From Sulfuricella denitrificans skB26 (GTDB lineage Bacteria > Pseudomonadota > Gammaproteobacteria > Burkholderiales > Sulfuricellaceae), in contig NC_022357.1 in assembly GCF_000297055.2 (NCBI RefSeq), positions 2,634,501-2,698,500 of the forward strand: a DNA stretch of 64,000 bases, given 5' to 3'. The position numbers and the translations under genes are program-made. Positions 34,200 through 43,426 of the stretch are shown here, piece by piece; position 1 is the stretch's first letter; every line of letters begins with the position of its first letter. A model generated the notes under the pieces. That model ran no database searches. It had not been told where the DNA came from and was given only the letters and a program-made list of their open reading frames with translations.

Positions 34200-35150
34200 T
34201 TATTCCATGAACAGCGAGCTGACCGAATCCTCGTTGCTGATCCGGCGCATCGTTTCGGCCATCAGTTCCGCCACGGAAAGCTGACGGATGCGGCTGCAAT
34301 TTTTGGCATCTTCACGCAACGGTATGGTATCGGTCACGACCAGCTCATCCAGATGCGAACTCATCACGCGCTCTATCGCAGGACCGGACAACACCGGGTG
34401 GGTACAGTACGCCACCACCTTTTCCGCGCCGTGCTCTTTCAAGGCCTTAGCGGCCTCGCACAGGGTGTTGGCAGTATCGACCAGGTCGTCCATCAGCACG
34501 CAGGTGCGGCCCCGAACGTCGCCGATGATGTGCATCACCTTGGCGACGTTGGCCTTGGGGCGGCGTTTGTCGATAATCGCCAGATCCACGTCCAGGCGCT
34601 TGGCCAGTGCACGGGCACGCACCACACCACCGACGTCGGGCGATACCACGATCAGGTTCTCATAATGCTGTTTCCACACGTCGCCGAGCAGAATCGGTGC
34701 AGCGTAGACGTTATCCACCGGAATGTCGAAAAAGCCCTGAATCTGGTCGGCATGCAGGTCCATGGTCAGCAGGCGATCCACGCCGGCGCTGGTGAGCATG
34801 TTCGCCACCACCTTGGCGGTGATTGCAACGCGCGCCGAGCGCGGTCTGCGATCCTGGCGCGCATAGCCCAGGTAGGGAATGGCTGCGGTGATACGTCCGG
34901 CCGAGGAGCGCTTGAGCGCATCCACCATCACCAGGACTTCCATCAGGGTGTCATTGGTCGGGGTACAGGTCGATTGCAGCACGAATACATCCTTGCCGCG
35001 AACGTTTTCGAGGATCTCGATCATCACCTCGCCGTCGCTGAAACGACCGACCGTCGCTCGCCCAAGGCGAAGATTGAGATGTTTCACCACCTCCTCGGCA
35101 AGCCGGGGATTTGCGTTACCGGTGAAAACCATCATGCTGCCGTATGCCAT
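34200..35150 (-). CDS. prs: Ribose-phosphate pyrophosphokinase
   Basis: A 316-residue PRPP synthetase that makes phosphoribosyl pyrophosphate for nucleotides, histidine and tryptophan. Signatures are [17 protein letters not shown], the flexible-loop [15 protein letters not shown], the [12 protein letters not shown]-type metal site ([11 protein letters not shown]) and the PRPP-binding loop [17 protein letters not shown]. Length is exactly that of the bacterial class I enzyme. An AAGGG sequence precedes the ATG. A 28-bp palindrome and tRNA-Gln lie upstream. Confidence 0.98.
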   Translation of the reverse strand: MAYGSMMVFTGNANPRLAEEVVKHLNLRLGRATVGRFSDGEVMIEILENVRGKDVFVLQSTCTPTNDTLMEVLVMVDALKRSSAGRITAAIPYLGYARQDRRPRSARVAITAKVVANMLTSAGVDRLLTMDLHADQIQGFFDIPVDNVYAAPILLGDVWKQHYENLIVVSPDVGGVVRARALAKRLDVDLAIIDKRRPKANVAKVMHIIGDVRGRTCVLMDDLVDTANTLCEAAKALKEHGAEKVVAYCTHPVLSGPAIERVMSSHLDELVVTDTIPLREDAKNCSRIRQLSVAELMAETMRRISNEDSVSSLFME

Positions 35151-35171
35151 GACGCGCCCTTAAAAACAAAC

Positions 35172-35199
35172 GTAGGGACGTCGCATGCGACGTCCCTAC
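35172..35199. repeat. Perfect 28-bp palindrome
   Basis: GTAGGGACGTCGCA at 35172-35185 is followed directly by its exact reverse complement at 35186-35199, between tRNA-Gln and prs. The type (GTAGGGACGTCGCATG core) is recognisable as a dispersed palindromic repeat in several bacteria. It may also act in processing of the tRNA-prs transcript. Confidence 0.85.
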
Positions 35200-35215
35200 C
35201 GGTTTGGATTACAAC

Positions 35216-35290
35216 TGGCTGGGGAGGTAGGGATCGAACCTACGAATGCTGGAATCAAAATCCAGTGCCTTACCACTTGGCGACTCCCCA
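35216..35290 (-). tRNA. tRNA-Gln (anticodon TTG)
   Basis: A 75-nt cloverleaf with encoded CCA: acceptor TGGGGAG/CTCCCCA, D-arm GCCAAGTGGTAAGGC, anticodon loop ATTTTGATT with anticodon TTG, and T-arm GGTTCGATCC. It closely follows the E. coli tRNA-Gln pattern. Its 5' end touches the ispE stop codon, so it must be cut out of the ispE transcript. Confidence 0.95.
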
Positions 35291-36121
35291 TTAACTGATA
35301 AAATCGTACAAAGGATGCCTATCCAGGCCCTTTGCCACAAAACCGGCCATCTGCGCCGGCTTCACGGAAAACACTTTATTCGCTTCTTCCTGGCTCGAAA
35401 ACGCGGCAAAAACACACGCTCCCGATCCGGTCATCCTGGCATCGCCGAAGGCTTTGAGCCACTCCAGGCACTCGGCGACCTGCGGATACTTCCGGCACAC
35501 CACAGGCTCCAGATCATTTCTTCCGCAGCCCGTTGAAAAGTCCGACATTTTGATAGGTTTCGTATCGCGTGTCAATTCCCTGCTGGTAAAAATCTCTACC
35601 GTGGATACGGCTACCGACGGCACCAGCACCACATACCAGGCAGGCGGAAGCACCACCGGCTGGAGTTTTTCGCCCACACCTTCGGCAAAGGAGCTCTCGC
35701 CGAACACGAATACCGGCACATCGGCACCGAGGCGCAAGCCCAGCTCCTGCAACATCTGGCGGCTGAGATTCAGGTCCCACAAGCGATTCAGCGCCAGCAG
35801 CACCGTAGCGGCGTCGGAACTACCCCCACCCAGGCCGCCGCCCATCGGCAAACGCTTCTCCAGGAAGATATCCGCGCCCAGACGGCATCCGGTTTCCTGC
35901 TGTAGCAGACGCGCAGCGCGCACGGTGAGATCCTGTTCCGGGTCCAGGCCGGGAAGCGGATTCACCCGCCGGATCACGCCATCATCACGGACAGTAAAAG
36001 AAAGGCTATCGCCGTAATCGACGAAACGAAACACCGTTTGCAATAAATGGTAGCCGTCCGGACGCCGACCCACCACATGCAGAAACAGGTTCAGCTTGGC
36101 CGGGGCGGGGAAGGTGGTCAT
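35291..36121 (-). CDS. ispE: 4-diphosphocytidyl-2-C-methyl-D-erythritol kinase
   Basis: A 276-residue GHMP kinase of the non-mevalonate isoprenoid pathway. Motif 1 is PAPAKLNLFLHVVGRRPDGY; motif 2, the ATP-binding loop, is PMGGGLGGGSSDAATVLLAL near residue 95; motif 3 is MTGSGACVFAAF near residue 235. The stop TAA is immediately followed by the first base of tRNA-Gln. The start overlaps the lolB stop (ATGA). Confidence 0.97.
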   Translation of the reverse strand: MTTFPAPAKLNLFLHVVGRRPDGYHLLQTVFRFVDYGDSLSFTVRDDGVIRRVNPLPGLDPEQDLTVRAARLLQQETGCRLGADIFLEKRLPMGGGLGGGSSDAATVLLALNRLWDLNLSRQMLQELGLRLGADVPVFVFGESSFAEGVGEKLQPVVLPPAWYVVLVPSVAVSTVEIFTSRELTRDTKPIKMSDFSTGCGRNDLEPVVCRKYPQVAECLEWLKAFGDARMTGSGACVFAAFSSQEEANKVFSVKPAQMAGFVAKGLDRHPLYDFIS

Positions 36122-36855
36122 GGCAGCACCCAGTCATCGATCACCAACCGGACCCGCAGGCGCTCGTCCAGCGCCACCTCCAGTTTGGCTGGCAGCAAGG
36201 TTCCCTGCACCATTCGGTAACCGAGATAGTCAACGCGCCAGCCATCCTGACGCAGGGCACGAAGCTGCCGCTTATCGTCCAGTTCGCTTTCCGCCACGCT
36301 ATCCGGTGCGGAGCGGCCCATCACCCAATATTGCAGGCCGCGCGCCGGCAGGCGCCAGCCCAGCACTTCTTCGGTCAGGCTTTCCACGTCCGCGGCTCGG
36401 TAACTCTGCCCATCTGCGGTCTCCAGCGAAGCGCCGGCAGAATTGTTCACAATCCGGGCGACGCCCTGCCCTAACGGAGAAAGAATAAAAATCTCGTCCT
36501 CCTCGGCAGCGTGACTCCAACGCAACGAACCGGAAAAACTCTCTCCGTTGTGCGACACAGCGATCCGACCTGACAGCCGGAACAAACCCTCTGCACCGCT
36601 ACTAGACTGTGGGCGGGCGGCCGATTCAAGCTCCAGCGGCGGCACCGGCAGTGCAGCGCAACCCCATAGCAGCATGGGGAAAAAGAGGGCGGCGAATAAA
36701 CCTTTAATGAGGTGAGGGGTAAGGGGTGAGGGGTGAGGGGAAAGGTCAAAACCGGTGCGGTGGGGGTTTTGACTCTCCGCCTCACCCCTCACCTTCTCAC
36801 CCCTCACCCCTAACAACGCCTCACCGCACCGCAGGAATATATTTCTTGATGACAT
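36118..36855 (-). CDS. lolB: Outer-membrane lipoprotein LolB with abnormal N-terminus
   Basis: LolB accepts lipoproteins from LolA and inserts them into the outer membrane. The mature part fits (LFRLSGRIAVSHNGESFSG, WSHAAEEDEIFILSPLGQ, EEVLGWRLPARGLQYWVMG). The leader KGLFAALFFPMLLWGC has a lipobox ending at residue 66. The anomaly is upstream: the only ATG of the frame (36855) lies inside the preceding TPR gene, and residues about 15-49 are encoded by an inverted-repeat element (36709-36813). A 50-residue extension before a lipoprotein signal is odd. Initiation may occur at ATT 36708 or another non-ATG codon, so the start given is only the frame limit. Confidence 0.85.
   Translation of the reverse strand: MSSRNIFLRCGEALLGVRGEKVRGEAESQNPHRTGFDLSPHPSPLTPHLIKGLFAALFFPMLLWGCAALPVPPLELESAARPQSSSGAEGLFRLSGRIAVSHNGESFSGSLRWSHAAEEDEIFILSPLGQGVARIVNNSAGASLETADGQSYRAADVESLTEEVLGWRLPARGLQYWVMGRSAPDSVAESELDDKRQLRALRQDGWRVDYLGYRMVQGTLLPAKLEVALDERLRVRLVIDDWVLP
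36709..36813. repeat. Inverted-repeat element inserted at the lolB start
   Basis: GTGAGGGG-type tandem units on the left (36711-36740) mirror CTCACCCC-type units on the right (36779-36811), and an inner stem GTCAAAACC (36745-36753) pairs with GGTTTTGAC (36765-36773). The whole can fold into one long hairpin. It resembles a small palindromic mobile repeat. It lies between the TPR gene stop and the lolB leader. Confidence 0.8.
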
Positions 36856-38548
36856 TCAACAGCGTTTCGTGGCCGGGATTTTCCTTCAGGGCGGCGCGCC
36901 AGATTTTTTCTGCCTCTTCGCGCTTGCCCCTGGCCCACAGGACTTCGCCCAGATGCGCCGCGATTTCCGCATCTTGCTGACCGGTGTAGGCGCGCCGCAG
37001 AATGTCCTCAGCCTTTTCGAGCTGCCCCATGCGGAAATTCACCCAGCCCAGACTATCCATGATAAAAAAATCATCCGGCGACAGTTCAAGCGCCTTTTCG
37101 ATCAGCTGCCGCGCCTCATCCAGCCGCTCGGTGCGATCCGCCAGAGTGTATCCCAACGCATTGTAGGCATGGGCGTAATCGGGCTTGATCTGGATCAGCT
37201 TGCGCAGATCCTGCTCGAGAATGTCGATCTTGCCCAGCTTTTCCGCCGCCATCGCATGGTCGTAGAGTAGATCAGGGTAATTCGGCAGCTTCTCCAGCGC
37301 CTTGCCCAACAAATCGAACGCCTCGCCGTAAGCCTTGGCATCCCGCAGCAAATGCGCCTCCGCCACGACAACCTGAACCCGCTGCTGATTGTTCTGCACC
37401 GTGATCTGTCTGAGGTGCTGACGTGCCTCCGGAAGCTTGCCCTGTTTGGCCAGCATCACCGCTTGGCGGATTTGCGCGGGAATATACTGCTCGCCCCGCT
37501 CGACCGAAGCATACCAGTCTGCGGCTTCCTCGTAGCGCCCACGCTCATCGAACAACTGGCCGAGATACATGCGCACCATGGCTTCATCGCGATATTGGCT
37601 GGCCAGCGCCTGTTTCAGGTGTTTCTCTGCGGCGTCGTAATCCTTGAGCTGCATCGCCAGCAGACCGACAGACAAACTCACCTCGGGATTTCCAGGAAGA
37701 TCGTTGAGCAGCTTTTCAAACTGGGCACGCGCCTCGGCATATTGGCGGTCGCTCACCAGCAAACGGGCATAAGCCAGCCGCACATCCTGCATTTTGGGGT
37801 AATCGCCAAGCAGGTTCCGGAAGAACTGCAATGCCTCCGAGATGGAACTACGTTGCAATAGCTGGCCCTGAAACAGCGCCGCCGCCTCCCAATTGGGACG
37901 GAGCCGACTTGCCTCGCGAACTTCATGCAATGCCAGTTCATTCTGGCCCGCACTCCATGCCGCATAGGCAATAGTGAAATGCGCTTCAGCGTGATTCAGA
38001 TAAGGCGCGGCCAATTCCTGCACCAGAGCCAGGGCAGCCGGCTTATCCTTCTGCCGCGACAGCATCTGATTCAAATGCAGCAGTGCCCCGCCAACGTTGT
38101 CGCCTTCTCCTGCCAGCAATTTCTCAAGATGGGGCTTAGCTTCCTGCAAGCGACCGCTGCTCAGCAGAATCCCCGCCACAGCCTGCCTCGCCTGGACTTC
38201 GTCCGGGTCGGTCTGTTGCCACAGCGTGGCTGCCTCCAGTGCCTGCGCTTCCTGCCGTGACTGCAAGGCCATCTCGGCAGCCCGTTTTGCCAGGCGCGGA
38301 TCGCGCGTTGTTTTGGCCATATCCAGCATACCTTCGGTGGCCAACCCCATGTCACCACGCTGTCCGGCAACCTCCGAAACCAGGTACTGAAACAGGAGAG
38401 GCCTGGTCAAGTCGACCTTGGGCAGCACCGGGATTCGCTCTACGCGCTCCGGTTGAGCAACGGGCTGAACGACTTCTTTCGGCGACAGTTGGGCGCACCC
38501 GGCAGCAACCAGCGCGATGGGGGCCAGCAAGAGATATTTAAATTTCAT
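36821..38548 (-). CDS. TPR-repeat lipoprotein
   Basis: A 575-residue lipoprotein: leader MKFKYLLLAPIALVAAGC with lipobox VAAGC, then more than ten TPR units over the rest (examples: AEKHLKQALASQYRDEAMVR, YEEAADWYASVERGEQYIPA, LDEARQLIEKALELSPDDFF, QLEKAEDILRRAYTGQQDAE). It is probably a periplasmic or outer-membrane scaffold. Such a TPR gene upstream of lolB-ispE is normal in betaproteobacteria, but no precise role is known. ATG 38548 is preferred over GTG 38551; the ribosome-binding site is weak. Confidence 0.88.
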   Translation of the reverse strand: MKFKYLLLAPIALVAAGCAQLSPKEVVQPVAQPERVERIPVLPKVDLTRPLLFQYLVSEVAGQRGDMGLATEGMLDMAKTTRDPRLAKRAAEMALQSRQEAQALEAATLWQQTDPDEVQARQAVAGILLSSGRLQEAKPHLEKLLAGEGDNVGGALLHLNQMLSRQKDKPAALALVQELAAPYLNHAEAHFTIAYAAWSAGQNELALHEVREASRLRPNWEAAALFQGQLLQRSSISEALQFFRNLLGDYPKMQDVRLAYARLLVSDRQYAEARAQFEKLLNDLPGNPEVSLSVGLLAMQLKDYDAAEKHLKQALASQYRDEAMVRMYLGQLFDERGRYEEAADWYASVERGEQYIPAQIRQAVMLAKQGKLPEARQHLRQITVQNNQQRVQVVVAEAHLLRDAKAYGEAFDLLGKALEKLPNYPDLLYDHAMAAEKLGKIDILEQDLRKLIQIKPDYAHAYNALGYTLADRTERLDEARQLIEKALELSPDDFFIMDSLGWVNFRMGQLEKAEDILRRAYTGQQDAEIAAHLGEVLWARGKREEAEKIWRAALKENPGHETLLNVIKKYIPAVR

Positions 38549-38590
38549 CACAGGGATATAATAATCCTAGAAACCTTAGTTGGACGGGGT

Positions 38591-38697
38591 GGAGTGTGCG
38601 GTTTTGGGGGTGCAGGGCAAGACGCAACGACGCGGAATGGTCGTTCCATTCCAAGGAGTTGCAACGCCGCCATACGCCGCAAAAACCGTGCAATCCA
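38591..38697. repeat. Long imperfect inverted repeat (REP-like)
   Basis: About 105 bp forming an imperfect dyad centred at 38643: GGAATGG at 38634-38640 pairs with CCATTCC at 38646-38652 and the outer arms (GGAGTGTGCGGTTTT and AAAAACCGTGCAATCC) also pair with mismatches. It fills most of the gap between the TPR gene and the divergent ABC genes and looks like a dispersed repetitive element rather than a gene. Confidence 0.6.
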
Positions 38698-38902
38698 TCC
38701 CGTAGCGGGCTCAACAACCGGGTGAAACGGTAAATCATGAAGAAATTTATTGCAATCACGGTGTCGCCTAGAGGCGCCTACTTTCGGTAAATATTCAGCC
38801 GAGCGGTCAACTGAGGTTTCTAGGATGATGCAGTTGGCAAATGCGCTCTTTACGCGTACCCCATATTAGGACATATTTGCTCTTTTTCAAAGCAACCAAG
38901 GC

Positions 38903-39643
38903 ATGACGAAGATTACTGTTTCCGCCAAAAACCTTTCCCGCCGCTACGGCGCCCGCTCCGCCGTGCAGAACATCGGCTTTGAACTGCGCCAGGGTGAGGT
39001 ACTGGGTCTGCTGGGGCCGAACGGCGCCGGAAAGACCACTACCCTGCAAATGCTGGCAGGATGTCTGGCTCCCAGCACTGGCAGCGTCGAAATCTGCGGC
39101 ATCAACCTGCTGGAGAATCCGCGCGAAGCCAAGGCCTTACTCGGCTACCTGCCGGAGACCCCGCCCCTGTACCGGGAACTGGCCGTGGATGAATATCTCC
39201 GCCTTGCCTCGCGACTGCACCGCATTCCCAAGAATGAAATCGCAGATGCTGTTGACAAGGCCCGGCAGCGCTGCGGCCTGACCGAAGTCGGAAAACGTCT
39301 GATCGGCAATCTGTCCAAAGGCTACCAGCAGCGGGTCGGCATCGCCCAGGCGATCGTACACAATCCGCGCGTGGTGATTCTGGATGAGCCCACTGTCGGC
39401 CTCGACCCGATCCAGATCCGCGAGATCCGCAGCCTGATCCGCGAACTGGGTGGCGAGCACAGCGTGATCCTGTCCACCCACATCCTGCCGGAAGTGGAAA
39501 GCGTGTGCGACCGCATTCAGATCATGCACCAAGGCAAGCTGGTATTCAGCGGCGACATGGCAGCTCTGAAACAAACTTACCCTGATCAAGCCAACCTGGA
39601 AGAGGTTTTCATCCAGCTGACAAAGAAAGAAGGAAGCGCATGA
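38903..39643 (+). CDS. ABC transporter ATP-binding protein, GldA-like
   Basis: A 246-residue ABC ATPase. Walker A is GPNGAGKTTTLQMLAG near residue 38, the signature motif LSKGYQQRVGIAQAIVH near residue 138, Walker B VVILDEPTVGLDP near residue 160, and the H-loop STHILPEVE. The best functional analogue is GldA, the ATPase of a Bacteroidetes complex, but the same gene set is widespread in proteobacteria without gliding. It overlaps the permease gene by four bases. Confidence 0.9.
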   Translation: MTKITVSAKNLSRRYGARSAVQNIGFELRQGEVLGLLGPNGAGKTTTLQMLAGCLAPSTGSVEICGINLLENPREAKALLGYLPETPPLYRELAVDEYLRLASRLHRIPKNEIADAVDKARQRCGLTEVGKRLIGNLSKGYQQRVGIAQAIVHNPRVVILDEPTVGLDPIQIREIRSLIRELGGEHSVILSTHILPEVESVCDRIQIMHQGKLVFSGDMAALKQTYPDQANLEEVFIQLTKKEGSA

Positions 39644-40383
39644 TTTTCACCATTGCCGCCAAGGAACTGAAAATCCTGTTCAGCGGGCCGATGGCCTGGA
39701 TTATTCTGGCTGTACTGGAGATCATCCTCGCCTATTTTTTTCTGAACCAGGTCGATGCCTTTCTGACGATCCAGCCGCAGCTGACCGCCCTCGCCAACCC
39801 ACCGGGTGTTACCGAGCTGATTGTGACGCCTCTGTTCGGCAACGCCGCAATCATTTTGCTGATGGCGGTGCCGCTTCTGAGCATGCGCCTGATCGCCGAG
39901 GAAAGGCGCAACCAGACTCTTAACCTGTTGCTGAGCGCGCCAGTTTCAGTCAGCGAGATCATCCTCGGCAAATTCCTCGGCCTGATGGCTTTCCTCTCCC
40001 TGTTTATCGGCCTGACCGCGCTGATGTCGCTGTCGCTGTATGCCGGCGCAACGCTCGACCCCGGACTGCTGGCCGGCAACATCGTCGGCCTGGTGCTACT
40101 GGCGGCCAGCTTCGCCGCGCTCGGCCTGTACATTTCCAGCCTCACGGCACACCCGCTCATCGCCGCGATGGGCACTTTCGGCGCACTGCTTGGCCTGTGG
40201 ATCATCAACATGTCAGCGCGCGACGCCGACAGCTGGCTGAACACCCTTTCGCTGCTGAAGCATTTCGAATCGTTCAACCGCGGCATCATCAATAGCGCAG
40301 ATGCCGCCTACTTCGTGCTGTTCATCGCTTTGTTCCTGGTGCTGACGGTGCGCCGGCTCGACAACGACAGGACGCACGGCTAA
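39640..40383 (+). CDS. ABC-2 type permease, GldF-like
   Basis: A 247-residue membrane protein with six hydrophobic helices and the ABC-2 features PLLSMRLIAEERRNQTLNLL and SVSEIILGKFLGLMAFL. It should form the membrane channel for the upstream ATPase. Stop and next start share a base (TAATG). Substrate is unknown. Confidence 0.88.
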   Translation: MIFTIAAKELKILFSGPMAWIILAVLEIILAYFFLNQVDAFLTIQPQLTALANPPGVTELIVTPLFGNAAIILLMAVPLLSMRLIAEERRNQTLNLLLSAPVSVSEIILGKFLGLMAFLSLFIGLTALMSLSLYAGATLDPGLLAGNIVGLVLLAASFAALGLYISSLTAHPLIAAMGTFGALLGLWIINMSARDADSWLNTLSLLKHFESFNRGIINSADAAYFVLFIALFLVLTVRRLDNDRTHG

Positions 40384-41735
40384 TGAAACCCACCAATCCA
40401 TCCCGCTTCCAGTTGCGTCTGCAAAGCGCCCTCTTTCTCGTCCTGTTCCTCATCGCCGTCGGCCTGCTAGTCACCCTTTCCCGTGAATACACGACGCAAC
40501 GAGATCTCACCCGCAACAGCCGCAACTCGCTGAGTCAGGCCAGCATCGACGTGCTCAAGAGCCTGCCCGGCCCGGTCACTATCACCACCTACGCCACCCA
40601 GCAGGATCCCCGGTTGGGCGATGTGCGCAAAATCATTCGCGAATTCATCGGCCTCTACAGCCTCACCAAGCCCGATCTCACGCTCAAGTTCGTTGATCCG
40701 GCGGAGCAGCCGCAGTTGACGAGAGCGGCCGGCATCCAGGCCAACGGCGAAATGGTGGTGGAATACCGGGGGCGCAGCGAACACCTCACCACCCTGAACG
40801 AGCAGATGCTGACCTCTCTCCTTACCCGGCTGGCCCGCGCCGGCACGCGCATGGCGTTCTACCTGGACGGACACGGTGAACGCAAGCTCGACGGCATGGC
40901 CAACCACGACCTCGGCGATTTCGGCAAGAAACTGGAAGCCAAGGGATTCAAGACGGCAAGCCTCAACCTCACCCTGGCCCAGAATGTACCCGACAACGCC
41001 AGCCTGCTGATGATCGCCAGCCCGCAAGTGGATCTGATGCCAGGGGAAGTAGAAAAGCTGAAAACGTACCTGGAAAAGGGTGGCAACCTGCTCTGGCTGA
41101 TCGATCAGGAACCGCTGCACGGCTTGCAGCCGCTGGCTGAAATGCTGGGACTGATTCTGACGCCCGGCACGGTGGTAGACCCCTCCGCCCAGCAGCTCAA
41201 CGCCGCTCCGACCATTGCCCTGGGCGCCGTTTACGGACGCCACCCGGCGACACTGGGCTTCAATCTGGTTACGGCATTCCCCTACGCTCGCACTATCGGG
41301 TACAGCGAAGGAAAAGGCTGGCAGACCACCCCCCTGATCGAGGTCGCACCGCAGGGATGGGTGGAAACCGGCAAGCTCGACGAGACCCTCGCCTACGATA
41401 AGAACCGCGACACACCAGGGCCGGCAACCATCGCCATCGCCCTTGAACGCAGCGTGGAAGACCAAAACCAGCGGGTCATCGTGGTCGGTAACGGCGGCTT
41501 TCTCTCCAACACCTATCTCGGCAACGGCGGCAACCTCGACCTCGGCCTCAACCTGTTCAACTGGCTGGCCGGGGATGACACCCTCATCACCATCCCGACC
41601 AAGGCCGCCCAGGACACCAGCCTTAACTTGAGCAAAACCTCCGCGGCGGTGATTGCCATCGGCTTTCTCATCGTCCTGCCGCTGGCATTTATCGGCATCG
41701 GCATCGGCACCTGGTGGCGACGGCGCAAGGCATGA
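40383..41735 (+). CDS. GldG-like ABC-associated protein
   Basis: A 450-residue protein with an N-terminal helix (about 13-34), a large extracytoplasmic region with ABC-transporter auxiliary (GldG/IFT52-like) character, and a C-terminal helix (about 420-445). Recognisable segments are LSREYTTQRDLTRNSRNSLS near the start, FYLDGHGERKLDG and YLEKGGNLLWLIDQEPL. In known systems it works with GldA and GldF. It overlaps the DUF4340 gene by four bases. Confidence 0.88.
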   Translation: MKPTNPSRFQLRLQSALFLVLFLIAVGLLVTLSREYTTQRDLTRNSRNSLSQASIDVLKSLPGPVTITTYATQQDPRLGDVRKIIREFIGLYSLTKPDLTLKFVDPAEQPQLTRAAGIQANGEMVVEYRGRSEHLTTLNEQMLTSLLTRLARAGTRMAFYLDGHGERKLDGMANHDLGDFGKKLEAKGFKTASLNLTLAQNVPDNASLLMIASPQVDLMPGEVEKLKTYLEKGGNLLWLIDQEPLHGLQPLAEMLGLILTPGTVVDPSAQQLNAAPTIALGAVYGRHPATLGFNLVTAFPYARTIGYSEGKGWQTTPLIEVAPQGWVETGKLDETLAYDKNRDTPGPATIAIALERSVEDQNQRVIVVGNGGFLSNTYLGNGGNLDLGLNLFNWLAGDDTLITIPTKAAQDTSLNLSKTSAAVIAIGFLIVLPLAFIGIGIGTWWRRRKA

Positions 41736-42562
41736 AATACAGAATCTTGCTGAATCTCGTGCTGGCCGCGCTGGTCGCTGCCCTGATTCTGCTGGTCTGG
41801 CTCAAGCCCAAGCCCACGGTCCAGACGGAATTCAAGCTCTCTACCCTCGCCAGCGCCAGTGTTAAACGCATTACCATCGAGAAGCCCGGCCAGCCGGCAA
41901 TCGTGCTGCAAAACAATCCAGCTGGCTGGCGCCTGATCGCCCCATTCCAGGCACGCGCGGAGAGAACGACAGTCGGACGCCTGCTGGAAATCCTTGCTGC
42001 CACCAGCCTCCAGCGCTTTCCCGCCACCGATCTTGGCCGCTTCCAGCTCGACAACCCCCTGCTACGACTCACGATCAACGACCAGAAATTCAGCTTCGGC
42101 ACTCAGAATACGCTGACCGGCGAGGTCTATGTCGCCACGAATGGCGGCGTCCATCTGGTTGCGCCCAGCTATCTCGTTTATACGATGAAAATGCCTGCCG
42201 ATTTCGCTGCCCGCGCCTTTCTGGCTGAGGAAGAAAAGCTGGCCGGCTTCGAGTTTGTGGATCTGAATCTCAGCCAGAACAGCGATGGCAAATGGTCAGT
42301 TTCCCCCGCCCGTCCGAACTGGAGCCAGGACGATATCAACCGCTGGGTGGACGAATGGCGTCACGCCTCCAGCCTGGTTACCCAGCCCTACGACGGTACG
42401 CCCGCACAGGAATCCTTCACCCTGCGCCTCGGCGATGGCAAGCTCATACCCTGCAAAATCCTGCGGCATGAACCCGAACTGGTGATCCTGCGCGAAGACG
42501 AGAAACTGCAATACCATTTCCCCGCCGAAATTGGGAAACGTTTGCTCCGCCCCGGGAAATAA
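41732..42562 (+). CDS. DUF4340 domain protein
   Basis: A 276-residue membrane-anchored protein with one N-terminal helix ([20 protein letters not shown]) and a long extracytoplasmic DUF4340-like part ([50 protein letters not shown]). DUF4340 genes regularly follow GldG-like genes. The start at 41732 overlaps the previous stop (ATGA); a frame from 41714 is discounted. Confidence 0.85.
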   Translation: MKYRILLNLVLAALVAALILLVWLKPKPTVQTEFKLSTLASASVKRITIEKPGQPAIVLQNNPAGWRLIAPFQARAERTTVGRLLEILAATSLQRFPATDLGRFQLDNPLLRLTINDQKFSFGTQNTLTGEVYVATNGGVHLVAPSYLVYTMKMPADFAARAFLAEEEKLAGFEFVDLNLSQNSDGKWSVSPARPNWSQDDINRWVDEWRHASSLVTQPYDGTPAQESFTLRLGDGKLIPCKILRHEPELVILREDEKLQYHFPAEIGKRLLRPGK

Positions 42563-42569
42563 TCACGCC

Positions 42570-43385
42570 ATGCCAGAACTGCCCGAAGTCGAAACCACCC
42601 GTCGCGGCCTGGAACCCCACCTTGTCGGCCAGCGCATTCTGACTGCTATCGTCCGCCATACCGGCTTGCGCCATCCGGTGCCGGAAACGCTGAAACAAGT
42701 CCTGCCCGGTTTAACCCTGCGCAGCATCGAACGACGCGGCAAGTATCTGCTGCTGGATTGTGGCGAGGGCTGGCTAATCCTGCACCTTGGCATGTCGGGC
42801 AGTCTGCGCATCCTGCCCGCCTCTACGCCGCCAGAGAAGCACGACCACTTCGATCTGGTAGTGGAAAGCGGCCAGTGCATGCGACTGCGCGATCCACGCC
42901 GCTTCGGGGCAATACTATGGACGACGGCGCCACCGGAAGCCCATCCACTCCTGGCCAAACTCGGTATCGAGCCGCTGACGCCTGCGTTCGACGGCAATTT
43001 TCTCTACCGGGTATCGCGCGGTCGCCGGACCCCGATCAAGCAATTTCTGATGGACGGCCACATCATTGTCGGTGTCGGCAACATCTACGCAAACGAAGCG
43101 CTGTTTTCCGCCGGCATCAGCCCGAAAACCGCGGCCGGGAGGTTGGGCAAAGCGCGCTGCACCAAGCTGGCGGCTTTAGTGAAGGACATCCTGAATCTGG
43201 CCATTGCCGCGGGCGGCAGCACCCTGCGCGATTTCGTCAACAGTGCCGGCAACCCCGGCTATTTTCAGCAGCAATATGGCGTCTATGGCCGCACCGGCCA
43301 GCCCTGCCTGCGTTGCGGCATGACAGTACGCCAGTTACGCCAGGGGCAACGCTCCACCTTCTACTGCCCCGGCTGCCAGAAATAG
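42570..43385 (+). CDS. mutM: Formamidopyrimidine-DNA glycosylase
   Basis: A 271-residue base-excision repair enzyme that removes 8-oxoguanine. The catalytic N-terminus [13 protein letters not shown] is exact, the helix-two-turn-helix region has [17 protein letters not shown], and the C-terminal zinc finger is CLRCG to CPGCQK. The start at 42570 is fixed because Pro2 must follow the initiating Met. It lies 7 bp after the DUF4340 gene, so may be co-transcribed. A decayed copy of its 3' end occurs at 44963-45024. Confidence 0.97.
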   Translation: MPELPEVETTRRGLEPHLVGQRILTAIVRHTGLRHPVPETLKQVLPGLTLRSIERRGKYLLLDCGEGWLILHLGMSGSLRILPASTPPEKHDHFDLVVESGQCMRLRDPRRFGAILWTTAPPEAHPLLAKLGIEPLTPAFDGNFLYRVSRGRRTPIKQFLMDGHIIVGVGNIYANEALFSAGISPKTAAGRLGKARCTKLAALVKDILNLAIAAGGSTLRDFVNSAGNPGYFQQQYGVYGRTGQPCLRCGMTVRQLRQGQRSTFYCPGCQK

Positions 43386-43426
43386 CGCCTGGACACGCCT
43401 TAAAATATCGGCGAATCGCGCTGATT
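43366..43426 (+). repeat. Direct repeat, intact copy (mutM tail)
   Basis: The last 20 bp of mutM and about 40 bp beyond it are matched at roughly 70 percent identity by 44963-45024. The two copies flank the PilZ gene region. This copy is the intact one. Confidence 0.7.

Noticed and set aside
36709-36813. GGGGTGA tandem units considered as a G-quadruplex or telomere-like array
   Set aside because: The mirrored right half and inner perfect stem show that it is an inverted-repeat element; G-quadruplex potential is secondary.
38538-38759. 73-codon minus-strand frame upstream of the TPR gene
   Set aside because: It spans the REP-like dyad and overlaps the TPR gene start; no ribosome-binding site or domain.
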